From JAQUTK01 sp963677415 (lineage in GTDB: Bacteria; Bacteroidota; Bacteroidia; Bacteroidales; JAQUTK01): DNA of 64,000 bases. Below the pieces are notes generated by a model. The model ran no database searches. It had not been told where the DNA came from and saw only the letters and a list, made by a program, of their open reading frames with translations. Below, one piece after another: positions 8,909 through 16,904 of this stretch. Where the stretch lies: assembly GCA_963677415.2 (NCBI GenBank), contig CAXXFJ010000013.1, positions 124,001 to 188,000 on the forward strand, written 5' to 3'. Within the stretch, counting starts at the first letter, position 1, and every line of letters begins with the position of its first letter. Position numbers and translations under genes: made by a program.

Positions 8909-10135
8909 TTATTCTTTCCAGTGAATAGTGCGGATAATCGGGTTGGCATCATTAGCCAATGGTTCAAGAAGACGTTGGAACTTTCCTTCCTGATCCTTTA
9001 ACTTGGCTTTTACACCTGGGGTAAAATAGCTGTTGTATATCTCTTTATCGTTTTTGAGGTCTTCGACGGAGAGATTACTCATCATATTATGGATTCTCGT
9101 AACATTAGGTCCTCCATCCAAGTCGTTTATGATATAATAGGGATGATATGTTACACTTCCATTTTTTAAGTCACAGACAACCCAATACATATAGTTCGTC
9201 CCATGCCGATTTCTATAGGCACTATAATCATCAATTGATTTGAGGTATACTACATACAAGAGAAGCTTATTATTGCATACCTCCATATCGATAATTAGCG
9301 GTTGAAGAAGAAATGCTTTGCTATCTTTATTAAACAGATCATCGATTGTATATTTGTTTTCAGGAATTATCCGACAAAGAGGTTTAACTTCTTTTCCCTT
9401 CGCCATCATAACGGTATCGAAAAAAACACTCCAACAGTAGAATACGTCTTTAGAAATTTTGGATAAAGTCTCTGTCCCTCCAGAATAAGATATTCTGTCT
9501 GAATGTTTTTTATACAGTTCTGTCCAGAACGTCATGTTCTTTTCTATTGCTACTTTATTGTTCGTTATACGTTGGTTAGTACGAAAGTCAACAATTTCTA
9601 TCGCAGGATTATCAGTAGGAATAAAATAAGCCAAGTCATTATATACATATCTAGGAAGGAAATCCCATTCCTTATCTTTCTTGATGCTCTTAACGAATTT
9701 CCCGTTTTCATCGTAAACCTGTATTTTTTCAGTCGATTGAAAATAGGCCCAATTAGTTATAGGGTCTGGGCGGCATGAAATCCACTGATACTCCTCGGGA
9801 CCATTTCCTTTTCTGCCTATCTGATGCAAGTCTTTTCCACTTTTGTCAAAGCAAATAAGTCTGTCTTCTTCTCCATTTCTAATAACAGAATAGTAGCGTT
9901 CTCCAAACTGATAGGCATAACTTATCAATGACTCTTTTGTTGTCTCCAATGCGACATAACTCACACTATCCGCTAGTTCGGATAACAGTAGCGGCTCGAC
10001 AGTTGAAGGTGGGGCATTCAGATGGAAAGTGACGAGTCCGTTTTGACTATCGGCATTTGTCGAATCATTTCCTTTGTTTTGTACATTTGTGCATCCTAAC
10101 AGTAATGGAAGCAATGCGAGGATGAGTTTTCTCAT
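8909..10135 (-). CDS. 6-bladed beta-propeller lipoprotein, copy 1 (first in operon)
   Basis: A 408-residue copy and the first propeller gene after the plug-domain gene, only 5 bp downstream of its stop. Its signal peptide differs completely from the other copies (MRKLILALLPLLLGC, lipobox Cys15). Identity with the array begins at DSTNADSQNGLVTFHLNAPP. The body is subtype C and pairs with copy 3. A different leader fused to an otherwise standard body suggests either an ancestral head-of-array gene later converted by its neighbours, or a recombination junction. It ends TIHWKE. Confidence 0.9.
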   Translation of the reverse strand: MRKLILALLPLLLGCTNVQNKGNDSTNADSQNGLVTFHLNAPPSTVEPLLLSELADSVSYVALETTKESLISYAYQFGERYYSVIRNGEEDRLICFDKSGKDLHQIGRKGNGPEEYQWISCRPDPITNWAYFQSTEKIQVYDENGKFVKSIKKDKEWDFLPRYVYNDLAYFIPTDNPAIEIVDFRTNQRITNNKVAIEKNMTFWTELYKKHSDRISYSGGTETLSKISKDVFYCWSVFFDTVMMAKGKEVKPLCRIIPENKYTIDDLFNKDSKAFLLQPLIIDMEVCNNKLLLYVVYLKSIDDYSAYRNRHGTNYMYWVVCDLKNGSVTYHPYYIINDLDGGPNVTRIHNMMSNLSVEDLKNDKEIYNSYFTPGVKAKLKDQEGKFQRLLEPLANDANPIIRTIHWKE

Positions 10136-10140
10136 TTGTT

Positions 10141-12933
10141 TTATTGTTTGATATGAATATCTTGTCTGAATGTGCCAATGTGACCATTGAGGTCAGTGCC
10201 TTCTATCTCCAGTTGCAGATTGCCTTTCATGTAGGCACTTACCGGGAATGTGACTTCCACTTCGCGTTCGCCGTTTGTCAGCAACGTGGGGTTCCAGTAG
10301 TACACCTGTTTGCCGTCATAATTGATCTGATCAATCGGGTCTTTCGGATAATACTTTGGCACGTAAAAGTTCTTGGGAGTGGAACCTCCTTGCAGTTTGG
10401 TAAAATAGATACCTCTATCTGCTCTTCCTCGTGGCCCTTTACTCTTTTTGGTGGTGATAACAACGACGGCTCCTATTGGTTGAAAAGCAACGTCGAGTAC
10501 ATTCACAGAACCTCCATAATTGAAGAGGTTGTCTTTCGTGGTAAGTACCTCGATGGCTCTTACTTCACAGCCTGCGATGCTCTCAAGAGCATCATCAATC
10601 AGATTCATTTTACCATATTCAGTATCTTCTGCATTGATGATTACACCAGAAGATGAGCCACCGTTATCTGAAGTCTCATTGGATATCGCATCATTTGCGG
10701 CGTTGGTTGCAGAAGTCAGACTTCTGTCTCCATTTAATATTTCGGCATCAACCTGAAAATATACCGGCTTGCCGTCTATGTTGTAATAATCATAGGAACG
10801 TTGAATCAGATGACCGTTAGCATCTCTTGCCTTCCCCAAATCTTTTTTGAAGCCGGGAATCTCAGCTTTGAGGATATCAAGCACATTGGTATAAGCATCA
10901 TACCTGCTGAAATTTAAACTGTCAAGGATGTAATCGCCTACACCTCTTTTACTTCTGTTGTAGGACGTTTTAATTATCTTCCTTTCTGTGACGACAACTT
11001 CCCCTAGGAGTTGGATGCCGTAGCGTTTTCTAAGACTGTCTAATTCTGCCTTATTTTCATCGAGTCGGTTTTTGTATCTGAATAAAAGAGAATCAGTTTT
11101 ATTTACTTCATAAAGGAAATCACTGATTGAGACAATTGGAAAGTATGGCTTTCCGACTAATGAATCAAATTTTATCCAGAGACCTAAACGGTTCTTCTTC
11201 TTCTCTTTCTCAATTTTAACCCGTGCCATAGATTCTTCTCTCACATCAAGATTTGTGAATGAAAACCTGCCGCTGTTATCTGTCCTGCATTCGTCAATAG
11301 TGGTTTTTCCACCTTGTACAAATAGGGTGACTCTTCTTCCTGCGATTGGTTTGTTAACCAGATTCAATACAGTACCGGAAACGCAGAAGTTTGTGTCCGG
11401 GGGATAGTTGAATTCCTTTCGAAAGGCATGATCCCAATCATATCCTCTCCACCCTTGAGTAAGCATAAGTAGATCCATTTGTTTGCAGACGCTGTCATAT
11501 GGATTATTGAAATAATACCCAGGTTCTTCGATAAATCCTTTCAACTCTGATGAAAGAAACATCTCTGAGAGAAACGTGCTTCGGCTGGAATCAATCTGCA
11601 CCAGATTCTTGTTGGTAACACTCATGGCAAAGGCAGACTGGACATCGATTCCATTCATTTGTGGTCTGATCTTGAGAGTCATCTTCTGAGAGGTATCGGA
11701 TTTGATCTCCCAGTTTGCCTTGATATCAAACTGTAAATGGTCTTCTTTGTGGATGTAGACCAAGCGTTCACAGAGTGGCTCTCCATCATCACTAAAGAGG
11801 GTGATGCGGTTAATCCCGGTTTCCAGTCCTTCCTTCGGAATGCGGATAATGAGGCGGGATCTGTTCATCTGTATCTTATAGGCTTCTTTCATTATGCCGC
11901 GTGATTCAATCAATAGTGTGAACTGCAAAAGCTTATTGACAATGTCAGTTGTAGCATTAACGGCTACTGACAGAGTGTCTGATAGTGGCTCTGAGACAAC
12001 CATCAGCCCTAAGCCCTCTTGTTCAACTACAGGAAGATTAATTTTATCTCCATTGAAAAGAAGAGCAGTATATTGTTTTGCGCTCTCTGGCACAAGAAGA
12101 AAGGAGCCCATTCCTTTATGTACCGACGCAAATGAGGTTATCTCTTTACCTTCTGAATCAAGTATTGTTCCTTCAACGGGCACACTCATTCCGTTACGAA
12201 AGAGCGCCTTGAAAGCTACCCGGTTTGGAACTCCTGCAATCAGTCTTCCTCCTTCCGGCAGAAATTGCACATCCAGTTCGAAGTCACGTTCTGCTTTCTG
12301 TTGTTCCAAAAGACTTTTTTCCTCCTCTTCTTTTTGTTTCATCTTTTGATATCTTTTTTGGGTGACGAAGATAGGACGCCCCGACTTGTTATATACAAGA
12401 ACGAAGGGTTTTTTATCAATCTCCTGATCTTTATCCTTGTCTCCCCAGATTGGAATGATCTTTTCAAAGCTGGCCGAGTCGCCGAAGTTCTTCTGCCAGC
12501 GAGTATAGGCACGGATACGGTAAAGACCCTCATCCTGAATCGCTTTTGTCAGAATAAACTGTCCATTGGCACTTCCTGCAACGAGTGAGTACTGTGTGGA
12601 TTGAGTAATAAGATTCTCTTCATTAATAAGGTCGATATAGACTATTCGACTCTTCTCTGTTGGATAGAGTGTCCCTGCCTGCATAACCCAGACCTTAAAC
12701 CATATAGTGTCATAGAGATTATAGATGGGACGGTCGGTTTGGATATATATTTTCTCGGGATAGTAATCGTTCATCAGAGTTGCCATACTTGTGATCCGTT
12801 CGCCAATCGAAATAGATTTATCACCCGAATCAGTATTGTCAGACTGCACATTACTCCATCCATAACTACTTGTCAGCAATACGGCTGTCAGGAATAGAAG
12901 AAAGATACTTTTTTTGTCAGGTAATGTTTTCAT
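10141..12933 (-). CDS. Secreted MG2-like protein with TonB-receptor plug domain, no barrel
   Basis: A 930-residue exported protein with a signal peptide at residues 1-25. Residues about 55-170 look like a macroglobulin MG2 domain (KIYIQTDRPIYNLYDTIWFK). Residues about 510-600 resemble a carboxypeptidase-regulatory-like fold (VSGTVLNLVNKPIAGRRVTL). Residues about 645-840 resemble a TonB-dependent receptor plug (LLGEVVVTERK, NLFNYGGSVNVLDV, GAVVVITTKK). The protein stops about 90 residues later, so the 22-strand barrel is absent and it is not a complete receptor. It leads the propeller operon, with copy 1 starting 5 bp after its stop, so an envelope partnership with the propellers is plausible. 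Its molecular role is unknown. Confidence 0.85.
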   Translation of the reverse strand: MKTLPDKKSIFLLFLTAVLLTSSYGWSNVQSDNTDSGDKSISIGERITSMATLMNDYYPEKIYIQTDRPIYNLYDTIWFKVWVMQAGTLYPTEKSRIVYIDLINEENLITQSTQYSLVAGSANGQFILTKAIQDEGLYRIRAYTRWQKNFGDSASFEKIIPIWGDKDKDQEIDKKPFVLVYNKSGRPIFVTQKRYQKMKQKEEEEKSLLEQQKAERDFELDVQFLPEGGRLIAGVPNRVAFKALFRNGMSVPVEGTILDSEGKEITSFASVHKGMGSFLLVPESAKQYTALLFNGDKINLPVVEQEGLGLMVVSEPLSDTLSVAVNATTDIVNKLLQFTLLIESRGIMKEAYKIQMNRSRLIIRIPKEGLETGINRITLFSDDGEPLCERLVYIHKEDHLQFDIKANWEIKSDTSQKMTLKIRPQMNGIDVQSAFAMSVTNKNLVQIDSSRSTFLSEMFLSSELKGFIEEPGYYFNNPYDSVCKQMDLLMLTQGWRGYDWDHAFRKEFNYPPDTNFCVSGTVLNLVNKPIAGRRVTLFVQGGKTTIDECRTDNSGRFSFTNLDVREESMARVKIEKEKKKNRLGLWIKFDSLVGKPYFPIVSISDFLYEVNKTDSLLFRYKNRLDENKAELDSLRKRYGIQLLGEVVVTERKIIKTSYNRSKRGVGDYILDSLNFSRYDAYTNVLDILKAEIPGFKKDLGKARDANGHLIQRSYDYYNIDGKPVYFQVDAEILNGDRSLTSATNAANDAISNETSDNGGSSSGVIINAEDTEYGKMNLIDDALESIAGCEVRAIEVLTTKDNLFNYGGSVNVLDVAFQPIGAVVVITTKKSKGPRGRADRGIYFTKLQGGSTPKNFYVPKYYPKDPIDQINYDGKQVYYWNPTLLTNGEREVEVTFPVSAYMKGNLQLEIEGTDLNGHIGTFRQDIHIKQ

Positions 12934-13144
12934 TGTACTGTGATCAAGACTTCTTTATTCTTTCCAATGGATGGTTTATTCGGTAAATAAAACATCATGT
13001 GTATTCGGACTTATATCTTGAGATGTTGTTTACAAACTGATCTAATAATGAACAACTATTACTCATATATTAGTATTAGCTATTCGAAAAACAAACACGC
13101 TGTAAAAATAGTCAATACATTTTAATATCAAAATCAAAAGTTAC
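12934..13144 (-). promoter_or_regulatory. Upstream region of the plug/propeller operon
   Basis: AT-rich leader of the 930-residue gene. I could not find a convincing TTTG/TAnnTTTG pair at the right spacing, so no promoter is placed precisely. The stretch contains the 7-codon propeller scar at 12955-12975 and is bounded by the long inverted repeat at 13145-13204. No invertible segment was seen: the inverted repeats found are too close together to flank a promoter. Confidence 0.35.
12955..12975 (-). pseudogene. Scar of a lost propeller gene (3' end)
   Basis: Read on the minus strand this gives T-I-H-W-K-E-stop, exactly the ending of most array genes. It differs from them at 3 of 21 bases, all synonymous (ACC/ACT, ATC/ATT, CAT/CAC). 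It sits 21 bp before the start codon of the plug-domain gene, much as array genes sit 19 bp apart. The codon before it is a stop in this frame, so no longer reading frame remains. It probably marks a deleted copy upstream of the plug gene. Confidence 0.6.
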
Positions 13145-13204
13145 ATATTAACTACTCAGCACCCTCTTCTTTTTACAAAGGAGAGGGTGCTGAGTAGTTA
13201 ATAT
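13145..13204. repeat. Perfect 22-bp inverted repeat (long hairpin)
   Basis: The arms 13145-13166 and 13183-13204 are exact reverse complements, with a 16-base centre. It lies between the 3' end of the 2-oxoacid oxidoreductase operon and the plug/propeller operon. It could be a backup terminator, an RNA-stability hairpin or an operator. It is much longer than the ordinary terminator next to it. Confidence 0.8.
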
Positions 13205-13211
13205 AAAAGAT

Positions 13212-13238
13212 AGGGCTGTACCACAACAGTACAGCCCT
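13212..13238 (-). terminator. Terminator of the 2-oxoacid:ferredoxin oxidoreductase operon
   Basis: Arms AGGGCTGTAC (13212-13221) and GTACAGCCCT (13229-13238) with a 7-base loop lie just past the gamma-subunit stop at 13261. On the minus strand they are followed by ATCTTTTAT. Confidence 0.75.
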
Positions 13239-13260
13239 ACTTATATAATAATCAGATGAT

Positions 13261-13803
13261 TTAGAGTTTTACCACAGACTCCATACCCTTCTGGATTGCC
13301 TGTTCATTCATAGGAATAAGTTTATGATGTCTTTCCGGAAGCGACTTCTTCAATCCCAGTAAGACGTTTTCCAATTTGACCATCGGACAAATCTTCAACA
13401 GTCCACCAAGGATAATCATGTTGAATGCTCTTGCATCAGCCATGCCGGCAGCAATATCCATCGCATCAATCCGATACACTTGAATATCTGTGCGCGTAGG
13501 AACCTTATGAATACCATATCCGTCAAAGATAAGTATTCCACCGGGTTTGACTTTTGCTTCAAACTTGTCCATAGAAGGTTGGTTGAGCACTACAGCAATA
13601 TCAAAGCTATTCAATACAGGTGAACTCACCCGATCATCACTCAGAATTACAGTTACGTTAGCAGTACCACCTCGTTGCTCCGGTCCATATGATGGCATCC
13701 AACTTACTTCTTTGCCTTCCATCAATCCAGAATATGCTAGGATCTTTCCCATGGAAAGCACTCCCTGTCCGCCGAAACCGGCTATAATTATTTCATGTTT
13801 CAT
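13261..13803 (-). CDS. 2-oxoacid:ferredoxin oxidoreductase, gamma subunit
   Basis: A 180-residue protein of the 2-oxoacid:acceptor oxidoreductase gamma family. The N-terminal IIAGFGGQGVLSMGKILA and PSYGPEQRGGTANVTV are hallmark motifs. It forms part of a cytoplasmic complex that oxidatively decarboxylates a 2-oxoacid to acyl-CoA and reduces ferredoxin. It is the last gene of a four-gene operon (ferredoxin, alpha, beta, gamma), 6 bp after the beta gene. Substrate could be 2-oxoisovalerate, 2-oxoglutarate or a related acid; sequence alone does not decide. Confidence 0.93.
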   Translation of the reverse strand: MKHEIIIAGFGGQGVLSMGKILAYSGLMEGKEVSWMPSYGPEQRGGTANVTVILSDDRVSSPVLNSFDIAVVLNQPSMDKFEAKVKPGGILIFDGYGIHKVPTRTDIQVYRIDAMDIAAGMADARAFNMIILGGLLKICPMVKLENVLLGLKKSLPERHHKLIPMNEQAIQKGMESVVKL

Positions 13804-13809
13804 CGCTGC

Positions 13810-14574
13810 CTATTCGTTTTTTAGATCACCAAGGGGATAGAAAGGAAACATGTTCTCTTCCATCCATTTATTTGATTGTGCCGGAGTCATTTTCCATCCG
13901 GAGCTACAGGTTGATACAAATTCCACTAACGAGGTACCTTTACCGGCCATTGAGTTTTCAAAAGCCAGACGAAGTGCCTTTTTAGCTTTCTTGATAGCAG
14001 GTGAAGTCTGAACGCTCTGACGAGTCACATAACATGCTCCTTCCAGTTGAGCGACCAGATTGGATATCTTTAACGGGTGACCATTCAGTTTTACATCGCG
14101 GCCCATAGGACATGTAGAGGTCTTCATTCCTTCCAATGTCGTAGGAGCCATCTGTCCACCAGTCATGCCATAAATAGCATTATTAATGAAGATAATCACA
14201 ATATCTTCCCCTCTGTTGCATGCATGGATAGTCTCAGCCGTACCAATCGCTGCTAAGTCGCCATCTCCCTGATAGGTAAACACCATCTTATCGGGTGAAA
14301 GACGTTTAACTGCTGTAGCAACAGCCGGAGCTCTTCCGTGTGCAGCTTCAAGCCAGTCAATATCAATATAATTATAGGCAAATACAGCACAACCTACGGG
14401 AGAAACACCAATGGTCTTATCAGCCATACCCATCTCTTCAATCACTTCAGCTACCAACTTATGCACCACTCCATGACTACAACCCGGACAATAATGCATG
14501 TGCGTGTTGTTCATCAGTTTGGGCTTCGAATAAACCAGATTCTCAGGTTTAATAATTTCTTCTGCAGTTATCAT
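13810..14574 (-). CDS. 2-oxoacid:ferredoxin oxidoreductase, beta (TPP-binding) subunit
   Basis: A 254-residue thiamine-diphosphate-binding subunit. It shows HYCPGCSHGVVHKL near the N-terminus, the TPP/Mg motif GDGDLAAIGTAETIHACNRG, and INNAIYGMTGGQ. Length fits the two-component VorA/KorB type. It lies 12 bp after the alpha gene and 6 bp before the gamma gene, so it is cotranscribed. It binds the cofactor and carries out the decarboxylation chemistry. Confidence 0.93.
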   Translation of the reverse strand: MITAEEIIKPENLVYSKPKLMNNTHMHYCPGCSHGVVHKLVAEVIEEMGMADKTIGVSPVGCAVFAYNYIDIDWLEAAHGRAPAVATAVKRLSPDKMVFTYQGDGDLAAIGTAETIHACNRGEDIVIIFINNAIYGMTGGQMAPTTLEGMKTSTCPMGRDVKLNGHPLKISNLVAQLEGACYVTRQSVQTSPAIKKAKKALRLAFENSMAGKGTSLVEFVSTCSSGWKMTPAQSNKWMEENMFPFYPLGDLKNE

Positions 14575-14586
14575 AATTTAGTCTCC

Positions 14587-15672
14587 TTACTCCTTGATTA
14601 GTTTTTCCTTGAGAGCCTCTACAATCTCTTCCGGAGAAAAGACGATACCTCCCATTCTACCATAATATTCCACAGCAGTACGTCCGTTGACACTAAGACG
14701 TATATCTTCCACCATTTGTCCGGCATTCAATTCAACAGAAAGAAAGCCTTTCACTTTCTCTGCATACTCTTTGATTATCTTTGTAGGGAAAGGCCACAAT
14801 GTAATCGGACGGATCAGACCCAGCTTGATGCCTTGTTCGCGGGCAATCTCCACAGACTTCAAACAGATACGGGCACTTGAACCAAAAGCCACAGCGATAT
14901 ATTCTGCATCTTCACAATACAGTTCCTCGTAGCGTACTTCGTTCTCTTCGATGGTGCGATACTTAGCCTGAAAGCGAATATTATTCTTTTCCATGCGTTC
15001 CGCATCAAGTTCAAGAGAGGTAATCACATTCGGTTTGCGATCTGCCGTTTTACCGGTAGCTGCCCATGGACATTCCTTTCTGATCTGCTCCTCCGTACGA
15101 CGTTTTTGTTGCTTTGGCAACACCACTTTTTCCATCATCTGACCAATGACACCATCGGCAAGAATCATAGCAGGGTTGTTATATTTGAAGGCTAGTTCCA
15201 GACCCAGACCTACGAAGTCCACCATTTCCTGTACAGATGCCGGTGCTAAGGCAATTAGTCTGTAATCACCGTGTCCACCGCCTTTTGTTGTCTGAAAATA
15301 GTCTGCCTGACTCGGTTGGATTGTTCCTAAACCCGGTCCTCCTCGCATTACATTGACAATCAGACAAGGAAGCTCGGCACCAGCAATGTAAGAGATACCC
15401 TCCTGTTTCAAACTGATACCCGGACTGGAAGAAGAGGTCATCACCTTTTTACCAGCTCCGGCACCACCATAAACCATATTAATCGCAGCTACTTCGCTTT
15501 CCGCCTGAATTACGACCATGCCGGTCGTCTCCCAGGGTCTCAATTCAGTCAATGTTTCAAGGATCTCTGACTGTGGAGTGATGGGATATCCAAAATAGCC
15601 ATCCACACCGTAGCGTACTGCTGCATGTGATATGGCTTCATTGCCTTTCATTAATCTTATTTCTTCTGACAT
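14587..15672 (-). CDS. vorB: 2-oxoacid:ferredoxin oxidoreductase, alpha subunit (VorB-type)
   Basis: A 361-residue pyruvate:ferredoxin-oxidoreductase-like alpha subunit. It has GNEAISHAAVRYGVDGYFGYP, ESEVAAINMVYGGAGAGKKV, TSSSSPGISLKQEGISY and a C-terminal transketolase-like part (LIRPITLWPFP). This architecture is usually named VorB (3-methyl-2-oxobutanoate oxidoreductase); a 2-oxoglutarate enzyme (KorA) is the alternative. It starts 5 bp after the ferredoxin-like gene. The complex would make acyl-CoA, or run in the carboxylating direction with reduced ferredoxin, in anaerobic metabolism. Confidence 0.9.
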   Translation of the reverse strand: MSEEIRLMKGNEAISHAAVRYGVDGYFGYPITPQSEILETLTELRPWETTGMVVIQAESEVAAINMVYGGAGAGKKVMTSSSSPGISLKQEGISYIAGAELPCLIVNVMRGGPGLGTIQPSQADYFQTTKGGGHGDYRLIALAPASVQEMVDFVGLGLELAFKYNNPAMILADGVIGQMMEKVVLPKQQKRRTEEQIRKECPWAATGKTADRKPNVITSLELDAERMEKNNIRFQAKYRTIEENEVRYEELYCEDAEYIAVAFGSSARICLKSVEIAREQGIKLGLIRPITLWPFPTKIIKEYAEKVKGFLSVELNAGQMVEDIRLSVNGRTAVEYYGRMGGIVFSPEEIVEALKEKLIKE

Positions 15673-15677
15673 AATTC

Positions 15678-15905
15678 TTACAGTTTTACTTTATACACAG
15701 TAATACACCCGTCTGGGCATACAATACCACATGAAGCACATCCGATACAAGCATCAGGATTTTCCATGTATGCATAATGGTATCCTCTGTCGTTCACTTC
15801 CTTTTTTGTAAGTGCCAGCGTATCAGTAGGACAGGATTCTACACATAATTCACAACCTTTGCAACGTTCGGTATTTACTAAAACAGCTCCTTTTACCTTT
15901 GCCAT
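15678..15905 (-). CDS. 4Fe-4S ferredoxin-type subunit of the 2-oxoacid oxidoreductase
   Basis: A 75-residue protein with two cluster motifs, CKGCELCVESCP (about residues 15-26) and CIGCASCGIVCP (about residues 53-64), typical of a 2x[4Fe-4S] ferredoxin. It is the first gene of the operon and would carry electrons from the TPP subunit to a soluble ferredoxin. A likely promoter lies just upstream at 15930-15937. Confidence 0.93.
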   Translation of the reverse strand: MAKVKGAVLVNTERCKGCELCVESCPTDTLALTKKEVNDRGYHYAYMENPDACIGCASCGIVCPDGCITVYKVKL

Positions 15906-15929
15906 AAACTATTATTATTTTTGCAAACG

Positions 15930-15937
15930 CAAAGTTA
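15930..15937 (-). promoter_or_regulatory. -7 promoter box of the 2-oxoacid oxidoreductase operon
   Basis: TAACTTTG on the minus strand fits the Bacteroides -7 consensus TAnnTTTG and lies 24 bases upstream of the ferredoxin start. The nearest TTTG is 24 bases further upstream, slightly beyond the usual 19-21 spacing, so the -33 element is uncertain. Confidence 0.5.
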
Positions 15938-16003
15938 GTTGTTTTTCAATGAAAAAAGAAGCAAACTGTAAGCATTTACATATAAAAGTGTTGTCAATTC
16001 ATA

Positions 16004-16822
16004 TTAAAGTCTATCTTGAAAGCAATCATAGTACTCAAATAAGTACTTAATATCAGGCTCTTGCGCAAATATCGCATACACAGATGAGCCTGACCCTGAC
16101 ATGGATGCATAGAGTGCTCCTGACAGATAAAGTTGTTCTTTTATCTCCCTGATGAGGGGAGATCGAGCAAAAACACTTTCCTCAAAGTCATTATTTACCC
16201 GCCCTTTCCACTCTCTAACCGGCATCTTCAGGAGCTCTTTCAATGATACTTCAGGAAGAGTTGGAGTCACTGAAGCATAGGCTTCAGCTGTTGAAACGAA
16301 CACAGGTGGCTTTACAAGCACAAGATAATAACCGGCCAATGACAGCTCCAGCGGTTCAAACAGATTTCCAATACCTTGTGCAAACAACGGTTTGTTGTAA
16401 ATAAAGAAGGAACAATCGGCTCCAAGCTTTGAGGCATAAACTGCCAGTTCATCCAGTGTCAAACCAAGATTAGCCCATTCATTGAGTAAAAGTAACATGG
16501 ATGCAGCATCGGATGAACCGCCTCCCAATCCTGCTCCATAGGGAATAACTTTGTGAAGATATATATCCACCGGGGGAAGGGGAAAGTCGTTTTTTAATAA
16601 TGCATAAGCCTTGAACACCAGATTCTTTTCAGGAGAGCAGTCAATGTTCAATCCACTGCCGTGATAACTGCAACCTTCATTCGATTGCTCAGAAGGTACT
16701 ATCTCAAGTGCATCTTTCCATCCTATCGGGTAGAAGACTGTTTCTATATCATGGTATCCATCAGCTCTTCTCCGGGTGATGTTCAAACCTATGTTTATTT
16801 TTGCATTTGGAAATCGAATCAT
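16004..16822 (-). CDS. ispE: 4-diphosphocytidyl-2-C-methyl-D-erythritol kinase
   Basis: This GHMP kinase phosphorylates 4-diphosphocytidyl-methylerythritol in the MEP isoprenoid pathway. Motifs are FPNAKINIGLNITRRRADGYH at the N-terminus, the ATP loop PYGAGLGGGSSDAA, and C-terminal LYASMSGSGSSVYAIF. I chose the ATG at 16822 (MIRFPNAKIN), which gives the usual family length of about 272 residues; an upstream in-frame start at 16861 would add 13 atypical residues. It is divergent from dnaB. Confidence 0.93.
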   Translation of the reverse strand: MIRFPNAKINIGLNITRRRADGYHDIETVFYPIGWKDALEIVPSEQSNEGCSYHGSGLNIDCSPEKNLVFKAYALLKNDFPLPPVDIYLHKVIPYGAGLGGGSSDAASMLLLLNEWANLGLTLDELAVYASKLGADCSFFIYNKPLFAQGIGNLFEPLELSLAGYYLVLVKPPVFVSTAEAYASVTPTLPEVSLKELLKMPVREWKGRVNNDFEESVFARSPLIREIKEQLYLSGALYASMSGSGSSVYAIFAQEPDIKYLFEYYDCFQDRL

Positions 16823-16904
16823 TGCATGGAATATTTTGTATGAAAGAACAAAAGTAGGCAAATTTCATTAACTTTGTTGCCCAATCAAAATAAAAGAAGT
16901 GCGT

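Noticed and set aside
1..10135. Many open frames on the plus strand across the propeller array
   Set aside because: They recur because the antisense of repeated coding DNA recurs. They have no family motifs or initiation signals.
10141..12933. Complete TonB-dependent receptor
   Set aside because: No beta-barrel follows the plug-like segment; only about 90 residues remain.
13145..13204. Inverted repeat as an invertible promoter switch
   Set aside because: Only 16 bases separate the arms, too short to carry a promoter, and no recombinase gene is near.
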